NCBI RefSeq assembly: GCF_004331675.1
Contig: NZ_SJSN01000005.1
Location: forward strand, 1-64,000
Direction: 5' to 3'
Length of the DNA stretch: 64,000 nucleotides
From: Pedobacter frigidisoli
Lineage (GTDB): Bacteria > Bacteroidota > Bacteroidia > Sphingobacteriales > Sphingobacteriaceae
In this document: in pieces, positions 9,023 to 19,175 of the stretch
Position numbering within the stretch: position 1 is the first letter of the stretch
Layout of the letters: each line of letters opens with the position of its first letter
Position numbers and translations under genes: made by a program
The notes under the pieces: generated by a model
The model's input: the letters and a program-made list of their open reading frames with translations, nothing else
What the model was told of the DNA's origin: nothing
Databases searched by the model: none

Positions 9023-9985
9023 TTATTCGTTGACTACACCCATTGCACAGAATTTTTCAATCCGCTGCTCAATCATTTTATCTGTTTTTATTTTACCTAA
9101 CGAAGCTAAATCCCTAATAATATATTCTTTTAAAGTATTACCCATTAACTCTGGATCTTGATGCGCACCTCCAAGTGGTTCAGGAATAATTCCATCAATC
9201 AGCTTGTTACCAAACATATCGTCAGAAGTTAATTTTAAACACTCAGCAGCTTTTTCCTTAAAATCCCAGCTTCTCCACAAAATAGAAGAGCAAGATTCTG
9301 GAGAGATAACCGAATACCAAGTATGCTCCAACATGTAAACCTTATCGCCGATACCAATCCCTAAAGCACCACCAGAGGCACCTTCGCCAATCACGATACA
9401 TATAATTGGTACACGAAGAATCGACATTTCTAATAGGTTTCTGGCAATGGCCTCCCCTTGTCCGCGTTCTTCTGCCTCTAAACCGGGGTAAGCACCCATG
9501 GTATCGATTAAGGAAACAACAGGCTTATTAAATTTCTCTGCCAAACGCATTAAACGTAAAGCTTTGCGATAACCCTCGGGGTTTGCCATACCAAAATTAC
9601 GGAATTGACGCTCTTTGGTATTTTTGCCCTTTTGGTGACCAATAACCATTACCGTTTGGCCATTTATAGTAGCAAAACCACCAATAATTGCCTTATCATC
9701 CTTAACCGTTCTATCGCCGTGAAGCTCGATAAAATCATCGCAAATCATGCTGATGTAATCAAGCGTTTGGGGTCTATCAGGGTGGCGGCTCATTTGAACC
9801 TTATTCCAACCTGTTAAATTTTGATATAAGTTATTCGTGGTTTCATCTAATTTACCGTCAAGCTCATCTAACGTGGCAGACATATCTACCTTAGTTTTTT
9901 CGGCAACTTGCTTAACCTTTTCTATCTGCTGAACTAAATCTGCAATAGGCTTCTCAAAATCGAATGATGTTTTTATTTGCTGCAT
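9023..9985 (-). CDS. accA: Acetyl-CoA carboxylase carboxyltransferase subunit alpha
   Basis: A 320-residue cytosolic subunit. With AccD it transfers the carboxyl group from carboxybiotin to acetyl-CoA, giving malonyl-CoA, the first committed step of fatty-acid synthesis. It shows the N-terminal helical segment ([17 protein letters not shown]), [20 protein letters not shown], and the carboxybiotin-side oxyanion region [20 protein letters not shown] followed by [12 protein letters not shown]. Length matches the family. It stands alone, with its own terminator. A TATTTTTG box (minus strand, 9996-10003) resembles a -7 element, but its spacing to a TTG is poor. Confidence 0.97.
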   Translation of the reverse strand: MQQIKTSFDFEKPIADLVQQIEKVKQVAEKTKVDMSATLDELDGKLDETTNNLYQNLTGWNKVQMSRHPDRPQTLDYISMICDDFIELHGDRTVKDDKAIIGGFATINGQTVMVIGHQKGKNTKERQFRNFGMANPEGYRKALRLMRLAEKFNKPVVSLIDTMGAYPGLEAEERGQGEAIARNLLEMSILRVPIICIVIGEGASGGALGIGIGDKVYMLEHTWYSVISPESCSSILWRSWDFKEKAAECLKLTSDDMFGNKLIDGIIPEPLGGAHQDPELMGNTLKEYIIRDLASLGKIKTDKMIEQRIEKFCAMGVVNE

Positions 9986-10240
9986 AATTGATCTGCAAAA
10001 ATAAGTAATTATTTTTAGTTTGCCGTCAACAGTTTTTCGTTTAACTTTTGCTAGCCAATTAACCTACAACCACGATCTATATTTTAATTTGGAAAGCAAT
10101 TACAGAAGCATTTCGGTTAAAGCAGTCCCGCCCCCATTGCTGCTCCGAAGAAAAATCGGGAGCATCCATTCAGGTCGGGTTTATATTACTCAACTTATGC
10201 AACTATGCCAGTTTCCGTGCGAAAAGCCAAGGTTATCTAG

Positions 10241-10326
10241 CCCTGATTGAAGCGAAGATCATTTTTAGCTGTTCTTCGAAATCACTCAGAACAACACAGT
10301 AAAAAGATCGTAGTGCAAAGCAGGAC
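10241..10326. repeat. Candidate dispersed element with GAAGCGAA and AAAAAGATC arms
   Basis: It begins CCCTGATTGAAGCGAAGATC and ends AAAAAGATCGTAGTGCAAAG plus CAGGAC. The same pair of outer arms, diverged, bounds 46513-46655 downstream of dinB. The interiors differ. Support is two copies only. Confidence 0.45.
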
Positions 10327-10385
10327 GAACGATAATTATTGTACTGCCTATTGCGCTTCAAAAAATTATTAAAGTTAATTAAAAC

Positions 10386-10404
10386 GGTCTGTGAGACACA
10401 GACC
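10386..10404. repeat. Perfect short hairpin GGTCTGTG-AGA-CACAGACC
   Basis: An 8-bp perfect stem with a three-base loop. There is no T-run on either side, so it is not a terminator. Possibly a REP-type element; only one copy was seen in this window. Confidence 0.5.
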
Positions 10405-10488
10405 ATGGAGTTCGCAACCTCGCCCATACGTAGGCAATGTACTTTCTGCTCATCGATCTTAAAAACCTTAAATCTCCAAAAATCCTGG

Positions 10489-12048
10489 TTAAAATTTTGC
10501 CGCTTCCCCGGCTTTTGGCAATGCTTTCTTAATAAATTCGCGAATATGGTTATTGGCTGTCTTTAAATCATCTTTACGGAGGTACATCATGTGCCCACTT
10601 CTGTAACCCTCCCAACTCATGCGATCTTGCAATTTACCCGCAGCATCTAATTGCCACATGCTATATTTTGCATTGAAATAATCGCAAGCACCATCATAGT
10701 AACCCGATTGCACCAATAAATGTAAGTAGGGGTTTTGTGCCATCGCCTGACGAAGATTATCACCTGTTTTATCGCCAGTATTATCCCAAGGATAAACCGA
10801 ACCGAACATATTATATTTTAGATCTGTTTTGTAATTCAGCTCGTTGCGGATGTACATATTGATCGCTGGCGTAAAAGAATGTAACCAAGAAGTGAGTTCG
10901 GCATTATAATCTGGTCCCTCCCCGGCACTCATTTTATCGATGCCACGATAGCGAGAATCCAATCTTCCAACAGTGAATCCCTTATCCCTCATCAGCTCTT
11001 TCCAAAAGAAATCTGTCGGCACATTGAGGTTATAATCCAATATTACTTTTTCTGAAAGACCAGAATAGCGAGCCATTTTAGCGGCAATGGCTTTCTTTTT
11101 TTCGGAACTAAGCATTCCACCTTGCGATATTGCAGGAATAAGTTCGTTAATGGTAAAAGTTTCAACTTCAGGAAGCATCACTGTTAAATCCTTGCCCTGC
11201 AAATCGGTAGGCAAAACTTTATGGTACCAAGCGGTAGCTGCAAAATAAGGCAAACGCAAAGCGGCATCTACAGGGCCGCTTCTTTCGATGCCCAATTCTG
11301 TCGGAGATACCAGCACAACGCCATTTAAATACATCCATTGGCTGTTTTGAAGCTCCAACGCTAAACCAGAAACCCTTGTTGTACCATAACTTTCACCAAT
11401 TAAGAATTTTGGAGAAGCCCATCGGTTATTTCGGGTGACAAAAGTATTAATCCATTCGGCCAAATACTTGATATCGGCTCTAACACCGAAGAATTTTTCT
11501 TTGGGTACATCTTTGTTAATTGCTCGAGAGTAACCTGTATTTACCGGATCTACGTAAACAATATCGGCAACATCTAAAATTGAATAAGGATTTTGTTTAT
11601 AACCATAAGGCTGAATAGGATAACCTTCATCATCGATATTCAAAACCACAGGGCCAGTGTATGCAATATGCATCCAAACAGAAGCCGAACCCGGGCCGCC
11701 GTTAAAAGAGATTACCAAAGGTCTTTTTTCGCGATTGGAAACATCGCTTCTTTCATAATAGGTATAAAATAAACCTGCTATGGCCTTTCCATCTTCATCC
11801 CAAACTGGAAGCGTACCTGTTGTTGCTTTATATGGCACTGATTTACCATCTATATTTACCGAATGATTGGTGACTACGGCACTTTCTACTTTGATTGCAC
11901 GTTCGTTACCTGTAGTTTTTGGCTCTTCTTTTACGGTTACCTCAGTTGTTGTAACTGTTTCCTTTGATGGTTTTTTTCTTGGTTCTTGCTGGGCTTGAGA
12001 TAAAAGTGCTGAAAAAAATAAAGTGGTGAGTATAAGTCTGAATTTCAT
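10489..12048 (-). CDS. Secreted peptidase S10 family (serine carboxypeptidase-like) protein
   Basis: A 519-residue alpha/beta-hydrolase-fold protein with an N-terminal signal peptide (MKFRLILTTLFFSALLSQAQ) and a Thr/Lys-rich linker to about residue 50. The oxyanion motif NGGPGS is at 116-121, the nucleophile Ser220 is in GESYGT, and the probable acid and base are the Asp in GYYDGACDY and the His in SGHMMYL near the C terminus. The order Ser-Asp-His fits S10 carboxypeptidases, which remove C-terminal residues. Export to periplasm or surface is inferred from the signal. Single gene; substrate unknown. Confidence 0.9.
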   Translation of the reverse strand: MKFRLILTTLFFSALLSQAQQEPRKKPSKETVTTTEVTVKEEPKTTGNERAIKVESAVVTNHSVNIDGKSVPYKATTGTLPVWDEDGKAIAGLFYTYYERSDVSNREKRPLVISFNGGPGSASVWMHIAYTGPVVLNIDDEGYPIQPYGYKQNPYSILDVADIVYVDPVNTGYSRAINKDVPKEKFFGVRADIKYLAEWINTFVTRNNRWASPKFLIGESYGTTRVSGLALELQNSQWMYLNGVVLVSPTELGIERSGPVDAALRLPYFAATAWYHKVLPTDLQGKDLTVMLPEVETFTINELIPAISQGGMLSSEKKKAIAAKMARYSGLSEKVILDYNLNVPTDFFWKELMRDKGFTVGRLDSRYRGIDKMSAGEGPDYNAELTSWLHSFTPAINMYIRNELNYKTDLKYNMFGSVYPWDNTGDKTGDNLRQAMAQNPYLHLLVQSGYYDGACDYFNAKYSMWQLDAAGKLQDRMSWEGYRSGHMMYLRKDDLKTANNHIREFIKKALPKAGEAAKF

Positions 12049-12121
12049 TGCGTTTGGTTTGGTTTATAAATATCAAATTAAAGCAGCGTTAATCAAAACT
12101 CACATTAGAAATGTTACGCAT

Positions 12122-12158
12122 AAAAAAAAGCCGACATTGGTTTTGGCAATGTCGGCGA
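12122..12158 (-). terminator. Rho-independent terminator of the 15.8-19.0 kb Sus operon
   Basis: On the minus strand, GCCGACATTG pairs with CAATGTCGGC around a short loop, followed by eight T. It lies after the small secreted-protein gene that ends at 12194. Confidence 0.9.
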
Positions 12159-12193
12159 TTTAAGGGGATTGTAATTAATTAGGGTTTATGACT

Positions 12194-12574
12194 TTATACT
12201 ATGGTTTCTGCTTTAGCTTGGTTGATCTGCCAGCCAATAGTGAAACTACCAGTTATCAATAACTTAATATGATATTCTATGTCGCCATTTATAATGACTC
12301 CCTCCCAACCATCAGCATTAATTGTACCGCCAGAATGGGATACATTTACTAAATTTATCGTAACGCCTTGTACCGTGGCCTTTACGTTATTATAAAGTTG
12401 TCCTGAATTATATTGCAAACTCGCTGTGCAGATTACGCCATTATCAGCATAAAAAGTTTTAGTAACGATTATTGGTGGGGATACTAATTTACTTTCAAAT
12501 TTAGCATCTGCGCTTAAATTTCCAAATGCGCAAATTGTTGTTATTAACAGCATTATTAAATTACGATTTTTCAT
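12194..12574 (-). CDS. Small secreted hypothetical protein
   Basis: A 126-residue protein with a clear signal peptide (MKNRNLIMLLITTICAFGNLSADA). The mature part is rich in beta-forming residues, with a single cysteine after the signal, and I recognise no domain. It is the last gene of the susC-susD-FAS1-DUF5007-like operon, 24 bases after the preceding stop and just before a strong terminator. It may therefore be an accessory surface or periplasmic component of that uptake system. Gene reality is supported by the signal peptide, operon position and terminator. Confidence 0.7.
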   Translation of the reverse strand: MKNRNLIMLLITTICAFGNLSADAKFESKLVSPPIIVTKTFYADNGVICTASLQYNSGQLYNNVKATVQGVTINLVNVSHSGGTINADGWEGVIINGDIEYHIKLLITGSFTIGWQINQAKAETIV

Positions 12575-12598
12575 TTGCTTTTAGTTTAAGTGTATTAA

Positions 12599-13660
12599 TT
12601 ATTTCTTGGTAGCCTTTAACATTATCTCATAAATGTATTTTCCAGGTCTATTAATTCTGGTATTAAACCTCACATTTAATTTAACAGGTCTTTTTGCCCA
12701 AGTTCCATACGGAAGATCATTTGGAGGATTCCAACCTGCAGCAGAAGCTGTGTCAATAGAGGCAATGTTACTTGCATTTATCCTATAATAACAGTTAATA
12801 CCATTGCTTTGCCCATCCCAATATAATGATGGGAATGGTGTTGTAGCATAGTCATACAGTACAGCTGTATCAGTAACAGTAGTTTTATAGGCAAAAGTTG
12901 ATAGGGTTTTTAAGAAGCTGTTTCCATTTGGTCTTTGCTTATATTCTGACGGGGCAAATAATGCTCCATTTTTATCAACAAATTTCAATGCTACCTGATT
13001 TGGTGAATCAGCAACCCGCTTAATTCTCAACCAAGCGGTTGTAGATCTACCCACTGCTGCATTGATCCAATCAGCATCATAAGCAAACCTAACAGCAGTT
13101 TCACTATTGGCCTCAACAGCTAAAGCATAAGGTGCATTGATATATTCGTATTCAACCTGTGGTGATAAAATAATTGTACATATATTATTGTAGACTTTAG
13201 TGCCATTCGGATTTTCGACCTGTAAATCTAATAGATATTCTCCTGATGGAATATTATTACTGGCTTCATTAAATACCATTTGCCCACTCACTGGAGCGAT
13301 CTCGAATGGTGTTTTCTTCACTGTGGTACGTTTTTTATTAATTAATGCCAGCGTTGTATCTGTTGTAGGGTCGTATGGCAATGTCCAAATATCTACGTTG
13401 TAGAGGTTAAAAAATTCTTGTTGACGCTTTCCAGTAGCCTTATTTCGCACATCCAATAAAGTCACCTTAAACGGTGGTGTAGATGCATCGGGAATTAAGC
13501 CTTGAGAAATATAAAATTGGCCAGCATTTACCCTTAATGGGTTTGAAGAATACCTTAAATAGTCACTTAAAAATCCTTCCTTAACCTTTCTGCAAGCATT
13601 AAAGCTAATAGCAGTAACAACTAAACAAAGTAGTCCTGCATATAAATATATCTTTTTCAT
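12599..13660 (-). CDS. DUF5007-like surface lipoprotein
   Basis: A 353-residue lipoprotein. The signal peptide MKKIYLYAGLLCLVVTAISFNAC ends in a lipobox Cys at about residue 23. The segment FLSDYLRYSSNPLRVNAGQFYISQ resembles Bacteroidota proteins annotated DUF5007, usually found beside SusC/SusD pairs. The body looks like tandem beta-sandwich domains. No catalytic motif is seen. It starts two bases before the FAS1 gene's stop region, so the genes are co-transcribed. A ligand-binding role at the cell surface is inference; the family name is given from memory of the motif. Confidence 0.65.
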   Translation of the reverse strand: MKKIYLYAGLLCLVVTAISFNACRKVKEGFLSDYLRYSSNPLRVNAGQFYISQGLIPDASTPPFKVTLLDVRNKATGKRQQEFFNLYNVDIWTLPYDPTTDTTLALINKKRTTVKKTPFEIAPVSGQMVFNEASNNIPSGEYLLDLQVENPNGTKVYNNICTIILSPQVEYEYINAPYALAVEANSETAVRFAYDADWINAAVGRSTTAWLRIKRVADSPNQVALKFVDKNGALFAPSEYKQRPNGNSFLKTLSTFAYKTTVTDTAVLYDYATTPFPSLYWDGQSNGINCYYRINASNIASIDTASAAGWNPPNDLPYGTWAKRPVKLNVRFNTRINRPGKYIYEIMLKATKK

Positions 13661-13661
13661 T

Positions 13662-14363
13662 TTAGTTATCTTTTATCTTGAAAGTCCAAGGATGAAAATT
13701 TTGTAGCACGTGAACAATACCATTTGTAGTTTCGATGCCTGAGGTTTGACATACTGCAGCTCTATCTAATAAAGCTTCATCCCCACTTGGGTCTTGGGTC
13801 TTACCATCAACAATGATATCAACCTCTCCTAATACTTTAACAAAATAAACAAGCCTTGCTTCTGTGGTGATAATTCCATCAACTGTAAAGCCTGGAGTTT
13901 TAGTATAGGAGATTAAAAAATTCTCTTTAGCGGAAACTACAGGATGGTAAATTTTTCCATTTTCAGTTAATTGTGGATAAGATATCTTGCCTTGAAAAAC
14001 ATAGATCCCTAAAGAATCGCGAAGCATTTTGGGAGTGAAATACTTAAATAATGAATCTAATGTATAGTTGTTGTTTTCATCAATCTCCCTCAATTCGGCT
14101 CTTTTAATATTCAAAAAATTATTAATGGAGTAGTTATTTGGAACAAAGAAAGTGACATCACCATTGATCATATCTTTCATCCCAGCCTTATCAATAACCA
14201 TCAATGTGGTATCAAAAACTTTCTTATTGTGAGATTTTAAGAAATCGTAAGTTGTCATATTAACTTTTGGATTACTTAATCCTCCATCTATAATTCCATT
14301 TCCTTTTTTACAACCAAACATGACGATGATGGCCGAAAAAATTAAAAATATATACTTCTTCAT
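13662..14363 (-). CDS. Fasciclin (FAS1)-type lipoprotein
   Basis: About 233 residues from the ATG at 14363. That start gives a clean lipoprotein signal (MKKYIFLIFSAIIVMFGC); a longer frame from 14393 would overlap the susD gene and prepend a polar stretch. After the Cys comes a FAS1-like fold: TYDFLKSHNKKVFDTTLMVIDKAGMKDMI, then VTFFVPNNYSINNF, and near the end TTNGIVHVLQNFHPW, the 'GxxHVI'-type H2 motif of FAS1. Surface adhesion or glycan binding is inferred. It lies between susD and the DUF5007-like gene. Confidence 0.75.
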   Translation of the reverse strand: MKKYIFLIFSAIIVMFGCKKGNGIIDGGLSNPKVNMTTYDFLKSHNKKVFDTTLMVIDKAGMKDMINGDVTFFVPNNYSINNFLNIKRAELREIDENNNYTLDSLFKYFTPKMLRDSLGIYVFQGKISYPQLTENGKIYHPVVSAKENFLISYTKTPGFTVDGIITTEARLVYFVKVLGEVDIIVDGKTQDPSGDEALLDRAAVCQTSGIETTNGIVHVLQNFHPWTFKIKDN

Positions 14364-14374
14364 ATTATGTCTTA

Positions 14375-15844
14375 TTAATATTTGCCTTTCCAAAATTCGG
14401 TCTGGTTAATTAAATTATTGTTTTGTAGAATGCTGTTTGCGATTGGCCATCTCCAACCCTTTAATGCTTTTCTGGCATCAGTCATCCAAACAGGACTACG
14501 ATTCATTCTTACACCGTCGAAGAAATTTTGGCCCTCGCCGGCTAACTCTCTAATTCGCTCATTCATAATTTCTATCTTCAACAAGTTACCTGAAAGTGCA
14601 GTAACATCTGTATTGGCCCTTTCTCTAACTACATTAAGCGCAGTTCTAGCCTCAGGATCACGGGTTAGAAAGTTTAGTGCTTCTGCTTTTAACAAATACA
14701 TGTCAGCCAACCGATAAATGATTAAGTTGCTTTCTATAAATGGCTGATTGGGAGTCTTAAAACCAACGTCGCTATATTTTATTAAAAGATCAACATCTGC
14801 ACTACTACTATAGCCATAAAAATTTGCCAATCTTGCATCATTATCGTTTGGATAGATAGTGTATAAATAATCATAGTTAACAAAATACAGCGGAATACCC
14901 GTTACTGTAGTTAGATAAGGCGAGGTTAGCGTCTTAAAACCTATAGCTTCAGAATAGTTAGGGATAGAAAAGTTCGCCTCATTATTGGAATTACTTGCCG
15001 TTATAACAAATATATTTTCCGTTGAGAATGAATTTTTGAAAGCTAATCTAATGTTATCGGCTGTTTCTAGCTTATACGTATCTACTCTACTAATAATAGA
15101 ATCGGTATATAAAACTGTTTTATCATATTCATGACGCCAAGCACTAACATGAGCAAGTAATGCTAAAGCTGCACCCTTATTAGCCCTTGCTCTACGGTAT
15201 TGGGCGGTACCCTCAAAAGTTAGCAATGCCGATGCTTTACCAGCATCGCTCTGAACCTGTTTGGTAATTACATCTTCTGGCGATTGGGGCAGATATTTAA
15301 TTTCTTCTGCAGTGTAGATTGGAACATTCTGTAATGGAACATCTCCCCAAACGCGTGCTAAATAAAAGTAACACAAAGCTCTTAGAAAATATGCTTCTCC
15401 GATTACATAATTTTTACCTTTTGTACCATTTGCGAATGATGCATCTGGAATTGATGGTACCTTATCGATAACCAAATTGCAGACATTAATTACCTTATAC
15501 CAATTTGTCCAGTTGTGTGCTCCTTCTTCTCGATAATAAACTGCTGCCAAATTTCCGCTTAAATAAGGGCCCTGCATATTTGTATCAAATGTTTGAATTT
15601 CACCAACTGGCAGATCACCCCAAATAAAGAAAGCATTATCCTTATACAAACTTGTTCTTAAAAGTGCATAAGCTCCACTTATGGCGCCTTGTGCATCCGC
15701 TTCTGTTTTCCAAAATTTATCATCGTAAGTTGCATTGTCTAGCTCATTATCTAACGCCTTTTTACAAGATGGAGAGATTAATATGATCAATAGCATCGCG
15801 ATCATAAATAAACCGCCGTTTGCTTTTATATTTTTTGTTTTCAT
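14375..15844 (-). CDS. SusD/RagB family outer-membrane lipoprotein
   Basis: A 489-residue lipoprotein (signal MKTKNIKANGGLFMIAMLLI, lipobox SPSC at about residue 27) that would cap the SusC transporter encoded just upstream. The N-terminal SusD_3-like region has DDKFWKTEADAQGAISGAYAL. TPR-like helices follow (YFLRALCYFYLARVWGDVPL, RANKGAALALLAHV), and the C-terminal family signature YRLADMYLLKAEALN with VRERA and ELAGEGQNFFDGVR is present. It starts 11 bases after the susC stop. No glycosidase is linked, so the ligand cannot be named. Confidence 0.93.
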   Translation of the reverse strand: MKTKNIKANGGLFMIAMLLIILISPSCKKALDNELDNATYDDKFWKTEADAQGAISGAYALLRTSLYKDNAFFIWGDLPVGEIQTFDTNMQGPYLSGNLAAVYYREEGAHNWTNWYKVINVCNLVIDKVPSIPDASFANGTKGKNYVIGEAYFLRALCYFYLARVWGDVPLQNVPIYTAEEIKYLPQSPEDVITKQVQSDAGKASALLTFEGTAQYRRARANKGAALALLAHVSAWRHEYDKTVLYTDSIISRVDTYKLETADNIRLAFKNSFSTENIFVITASNSNNEANFSIPNYSEAIGFKTLTSPYLTTVTGIPLYFVNYDYLYTIYPNDNDARLANFYGYSSSADVDLLIKYSDVGFKTPNQPFIESNLIIYRLADMYLLKAEALNFLTRDPEARTALNVVRERANTDVTALSGNLLKIEIMNERIRELAGEGQNFFDGVRMNRSPVWMTDARKALKGWRWPIANSILQNNNLINQTEFWKGKY

Positions 15845-15855
15845 CCTCTTAATAT

Positions 15856-18800
15856 TTAAAATTCTACCTGCAAACCAAATGTATATTTTTTCGGAATTGG
15901 ATATCCATCTCCGAAGTCATATCCTTGAGCATTAACCGCTTCTGCATCTATACCCGAGAATTTTTGAAACATCACTAGGTTATCCACCATCGCATAAAGT
16001 TTCAAGCGATTAAGACTTAATTTCTTCATCCACAGGTTTTTCTGTGGTGTAAAATCGTAGCCAAGGTTTACATTCTTAATCCTAACATACCAACCTGGCT
16101 CAACATAAAATGTTTGTTCAGCTCTAAATACGTATAATCCTGCGAATGGATTTAAGGCAGGAAAAGTTGCATTATCGCCAGCGTTGCGCCAATAATTATA
16201 CTGTTCGTAATCTCCAATTGATGCTCTGGCTAAATCTTCAGGCTTGCCGTAAAACAATCCGTTTGACAGCCTTTGCGCAAGGGTATTGTTAACAATTGTT
16301 CTGCCTAGTGTAAATGTAGTAAAGATTGATAATGAAAAATTTTTATAACGGAAAGCATTATTAATCCCTCCTGTTGCCTTAGGATTTGGATCACCATAGA
16401 AAGTTCTATCATCTTCACCATTGTTGTCAGAAATTTTATAATCTCCGCTTATATCACGCCATTTCGGCATTCCTAATAGCAATGTTCCCCATTTTGTAGC
16501 ACCTACTTGGCCTGTGTATGGATTTACCAATAAATCATTAATCGAGTTGATAACGCCATCGGTAACATACATGCGATACATATTTAATGGCTTTCCTACC
16601 ACATAAATAGTTGTTCCGTTTGGACCACTACTAATCAAATCCCGATTACCATTTGGTAATGAAGTGACCATATTTCTATTGAATGAAATATTAATGGATG
16701 GGCTCCATTGAAATGCGGCTTCAGGCTTAAAAACTCTTCCACTAATCTGAAATTCTAAACCACTGTTCCTCACGCCTGCAGCGTTGCTTAAAGATGTACT
16801 ATAGCCAGAGGTTTCAGGAACTAGAACTTTTAGCATCTGCCCAGTTGTATTTCTAACATAAGCATCAACTGTTAAGCTCAACCTGCGCTTAAAAAACTCT
16901 AAGTCTAAACCGATATTGGTTTGAGCCGATTGTTCCCAAGTTAAATTGTTATTGGTTAGCTTATCGAAATTTGGATAAATTACTGGTACACCGTTATATG
17001 TTCCTGCATCAGATGACCCATTATAACTTCCATCGTAACCAGCTTGTCCAAGTGCAAAACTATTATACCGATCATTATCTCCAATACTGGCTTCATCACC
17101 ACTTAAACCCCAGCTAAACCTTACTTTAGCTAAATCGACCCAGCTTAAGTTTTTCATAAAATTTTCTTCTGTTGCAATCCACGCAGCTGAAAAAGATGGG
17201 AATACTGCCCAACGATTATCACGGCCAAATCTAGAAGATGCATCAGCTCTGATATATGAATCGAAAAGGTATTTTTCTTGAAAATCATAGTGCGCACTTC
17301 CAAAGAAAGATAATTTAGCGTAAGTGGAGTGATCAGAGTTACCCCCCACATTGCCTTGGGCAACACCTGAGACTACTTTAATATTATCATTTGGCACACC
17401 ATTTCCGGCTACTCTTAGTGATTGATTATCTCTTTTTTCGAATGCTTGCCCTGCCAAGAAGTTTAAATTATGGTTTTCATTGATAGAAAAATTGTATAAA
17501 ACTGTATTGGTAATTAAATACTTTAAGCCTTCACTAAAACCAGAGTATGCATAAGCTAATCCGTCAGACTCACTACGGGCCGGACTAAAGAAATCTCTTT
17601 TTGATGAACTATAATTAACTGCAGCTTCGGTATTGAAAGATAAGTTCTTAACAATATTGTACGTTAATTTAGTTACCATACTCACATTATTATCGGCATT
17701 GCTGTTTCTAACCGATTCGTAGGGCGTCTCAATATCTGCTCGATCTTGATCGGACAGATAAAATAATGAGGAGGGCATACTAATTGGACTAATCTGGAAA
17801 GCATTGCGATAGCCTTGCTCACCTGGCCTTACTCTACCAACCATCCGAATTCCTCTACTTAAACGTAATGAGGTTTGCATCTGGAACTTTTCGCTAAAGT
17901 TTGCACCCAAATTCGCATTAACGGAATAACGTTCATAACCAGTTGCCTTAATTATTCCCTTTTCATTGTAATGACCTACACCAACTCGGTAATTAAATTT
18001 ATCACTTCCACCAGAGATGGCAAGATCTTGATTAGATACTGTTCCATTTTGATAGAATAAATCTTGCCAATTGTTATTATTATTAAATGATGGATTTAAA
18101 CTATCTGTGAGCATAATTGGCTGTCCATTTGCAATTTGGGTAGGATTCCCATAATGATAGATGAGTTCTAATTTACGTCTACGCTCTTCTGCACCAATTA
18201 CAGTTTCCAAAAAATTTGGCTGCCTTACCACGCCGTAATAGGTATTAAAACTTACTTTTGGAACGCCAGCAACACCTCTTTTGGTTCTAATTAATATAAC
18301 TCCATTTGCGCCACGCGATCCATAAATTGCTGCGGCAGATGCGTCTTTTAATACATCAATAGACTCTACATCATTTGGATTTAGAGAAGTTAAAAAGTTG
18401 GTTCCAGTCTGGCTGAAAGCTTCAACTTCATCATCGGATATTGGTAAACCATCGATTACATATAGAGGATTACTAAACGCCCTATCTCCATCAAATTCTC
18501 CAGAAGACATGATTCTTGTGTTTCCCCTAACCATTAAAGATGTGCTTACGCCTGGCTGACCCGTAAAATTTTGAACATTTACGCCTGGCAACTTACCTTG
18601 TAAAAGCACATCAACACTGGCAGCTGGCAAATTTTCGATATCCTTACTGGTTACTGTAGCTAATGCAGCAGTAGAGTTTTTTCTCTTCACTGCTTGATAA
18701 CCTACCACCACAACATCGGTCAATGATTTTGCATCAGAAACTAGTGAAACATTAATTTCACTCTTCCCAGAAACAGCTACTTCCTTGGCCTTGTAGCCAA

Positions 18801-19032
18801 CATAGGAGAAAATTAACACTGCATCGCTTGTAGCTGCAATGCTAAATCTACCTTTATCATCGGTACTTGTTGCTGTGGCGGCGCCTTTAACCTTTACCGA
18901 AACGCCCGGCAAGGTTAAGCCGTCATCAGATCCCCTGACAACTCCGGTGATTTTTAACTGCGCTGTTACGGACGCAACAACGAGTAGAAAAACGGCGAGC
19001 AAGCCGATTTTTCGGGTGTAAAATTTGATCAT
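15856..19032 (-). CDS. SusC/RagA family TonB-dependent transporter
   Basis: A 1,058-residue outer-membrane beta-barrel. Order: signal peptide (MIKFYTRKIGLLAVFLLVVA), carboxypeptidase-regulatory-like domain at about 25-100 (ITGVVRGSDDGLTLPGVSVKVKG), TonB-dependent plug with the TonB-box-like DVVVVGYQAVKRK and the SusC hallmark LNPNDVESIDVLKDASAAAI, then the barrel to the C-terminal aromatic Phe. It imports an unknown oligomer with the SusD partner just downstream. It has no STN domain, so regulation is more likely through the CAAACGTTTG sites upstream than by an anti-sigma pathway. Confidence 0.95.
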   Translation of the reverse strand: MIKFYTRKIGLLAVFLLVVASVTAQLKITGVVRGSDDGLTLPGVSVKVKGAATATSTDDKGRFSIAATSDAVLIFSYVGYKAKEVAVSGKSEINVSLVSDAKSLTDVVVVGYQAVKRKNSTAALATVTSKDIENLPAASVDVLLQGKLPGVNVQNFTGQPGVSTSLMVRGNTRIMSSGEFDGDRAFSNPLYVIDGLPISDDEVEAFSQTGTNFLTSLNPNDVESIDVLKDASAAAIYGSRGANGVILIRTKRGVAGVPKVSFNTYYGVVRQPNFLETVIGAEERRRKLELIYHYGNPTQIANGQPIMLTDSLNPSFNNNNNWQDLFYQNGTVSNQDLAISGGSDKFNYRVGVGHYNEKGIIKATGYERYSVNANLGANFSEKFQMQTSLRLSRGIRMVGRVRPGEQGYRNAFQISPISMPSSLFYLSDQDRADIETPYESVRNSNADNNVSMVTKLTYNIVKNLSFNTEAAVNYSSSKRDFFSPARSESDGLAYAYSGFSEGLKYLITNTVLYNFSINENHNLNFLAGQAFEKRDNQSLRVAGNGVPNDNIKVVSGVAQGNVGGNSDHSTYAKLSFFGSAHYDFQEKYLFDSYIRADASSRFGRDNRWAVFPSFSAAWIATEENFMKNLSWVDLAKVRFSWGLSGDEASIGDNDRYNSFALGQAGYDGSYNGSSDAGTYNGVPVIYPNFDKLTNNNLTWEQSAQTNIGLDLEFFKRRLSLTVDAYVRNTTGQMLKVLVPETSGYSTSLSNAAGVRNSGLEFQISGRVFKPEAAFQWSPSINISFNRNMVTSLPNGNRDLISSGPNGTTIYVVGKPLNMYRMYVTDGVINSINDLLVNPYTGQVGATKWGTLLLGMPKWRDISGDYKISDNNGEDDRTFYGDPNPKATGGINNAFRYKNFSLSIFTTFTLGRTIVNNTLAQRLSNGLFYGKPEDLARASIGDYEQYNYWRNAGDNATFPALNPFAGLYVFRAEQTFYVEPGWYVRIKNVNLGYDFTPQKNLWMKKLSLNRLKLYAMVDNLVMFQKFSGIDAEAVNAQGYDFGDGYPIPKKYTFGLQVEF

Positions 19033-19175
19033 AGAAAATTTATTTAGTTGTGATTAGTTTCCTTTTCCGTTTTGCCTACAAAAAAAGTAAGCGACAAAAA
19101 TTCTTAGGGATATCGAATCTGTTTGTCATCTAAAGGTAAGGGCAAACATTTAACATATTTTAACTAAACAATGCG

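Larger units (their letters stand above)
9986..10488. other. 503-base intergenic region with repeat debris
   Basis: No credible gene. The open frames here have no family features. The stretch holds a candidate dispersed element (10241-10326) and a perfect 8-bp hairpin (10386-10404), listed separately. The part from about 10020 to 10240 shows nothing I can name. Confidence 0.6.

Noticed and set aside
10020-10250. 76-codon open frame upstream of accA
   Set aside because: No recognisable features, irregular composition, and its end runs into a dispersed repeat.
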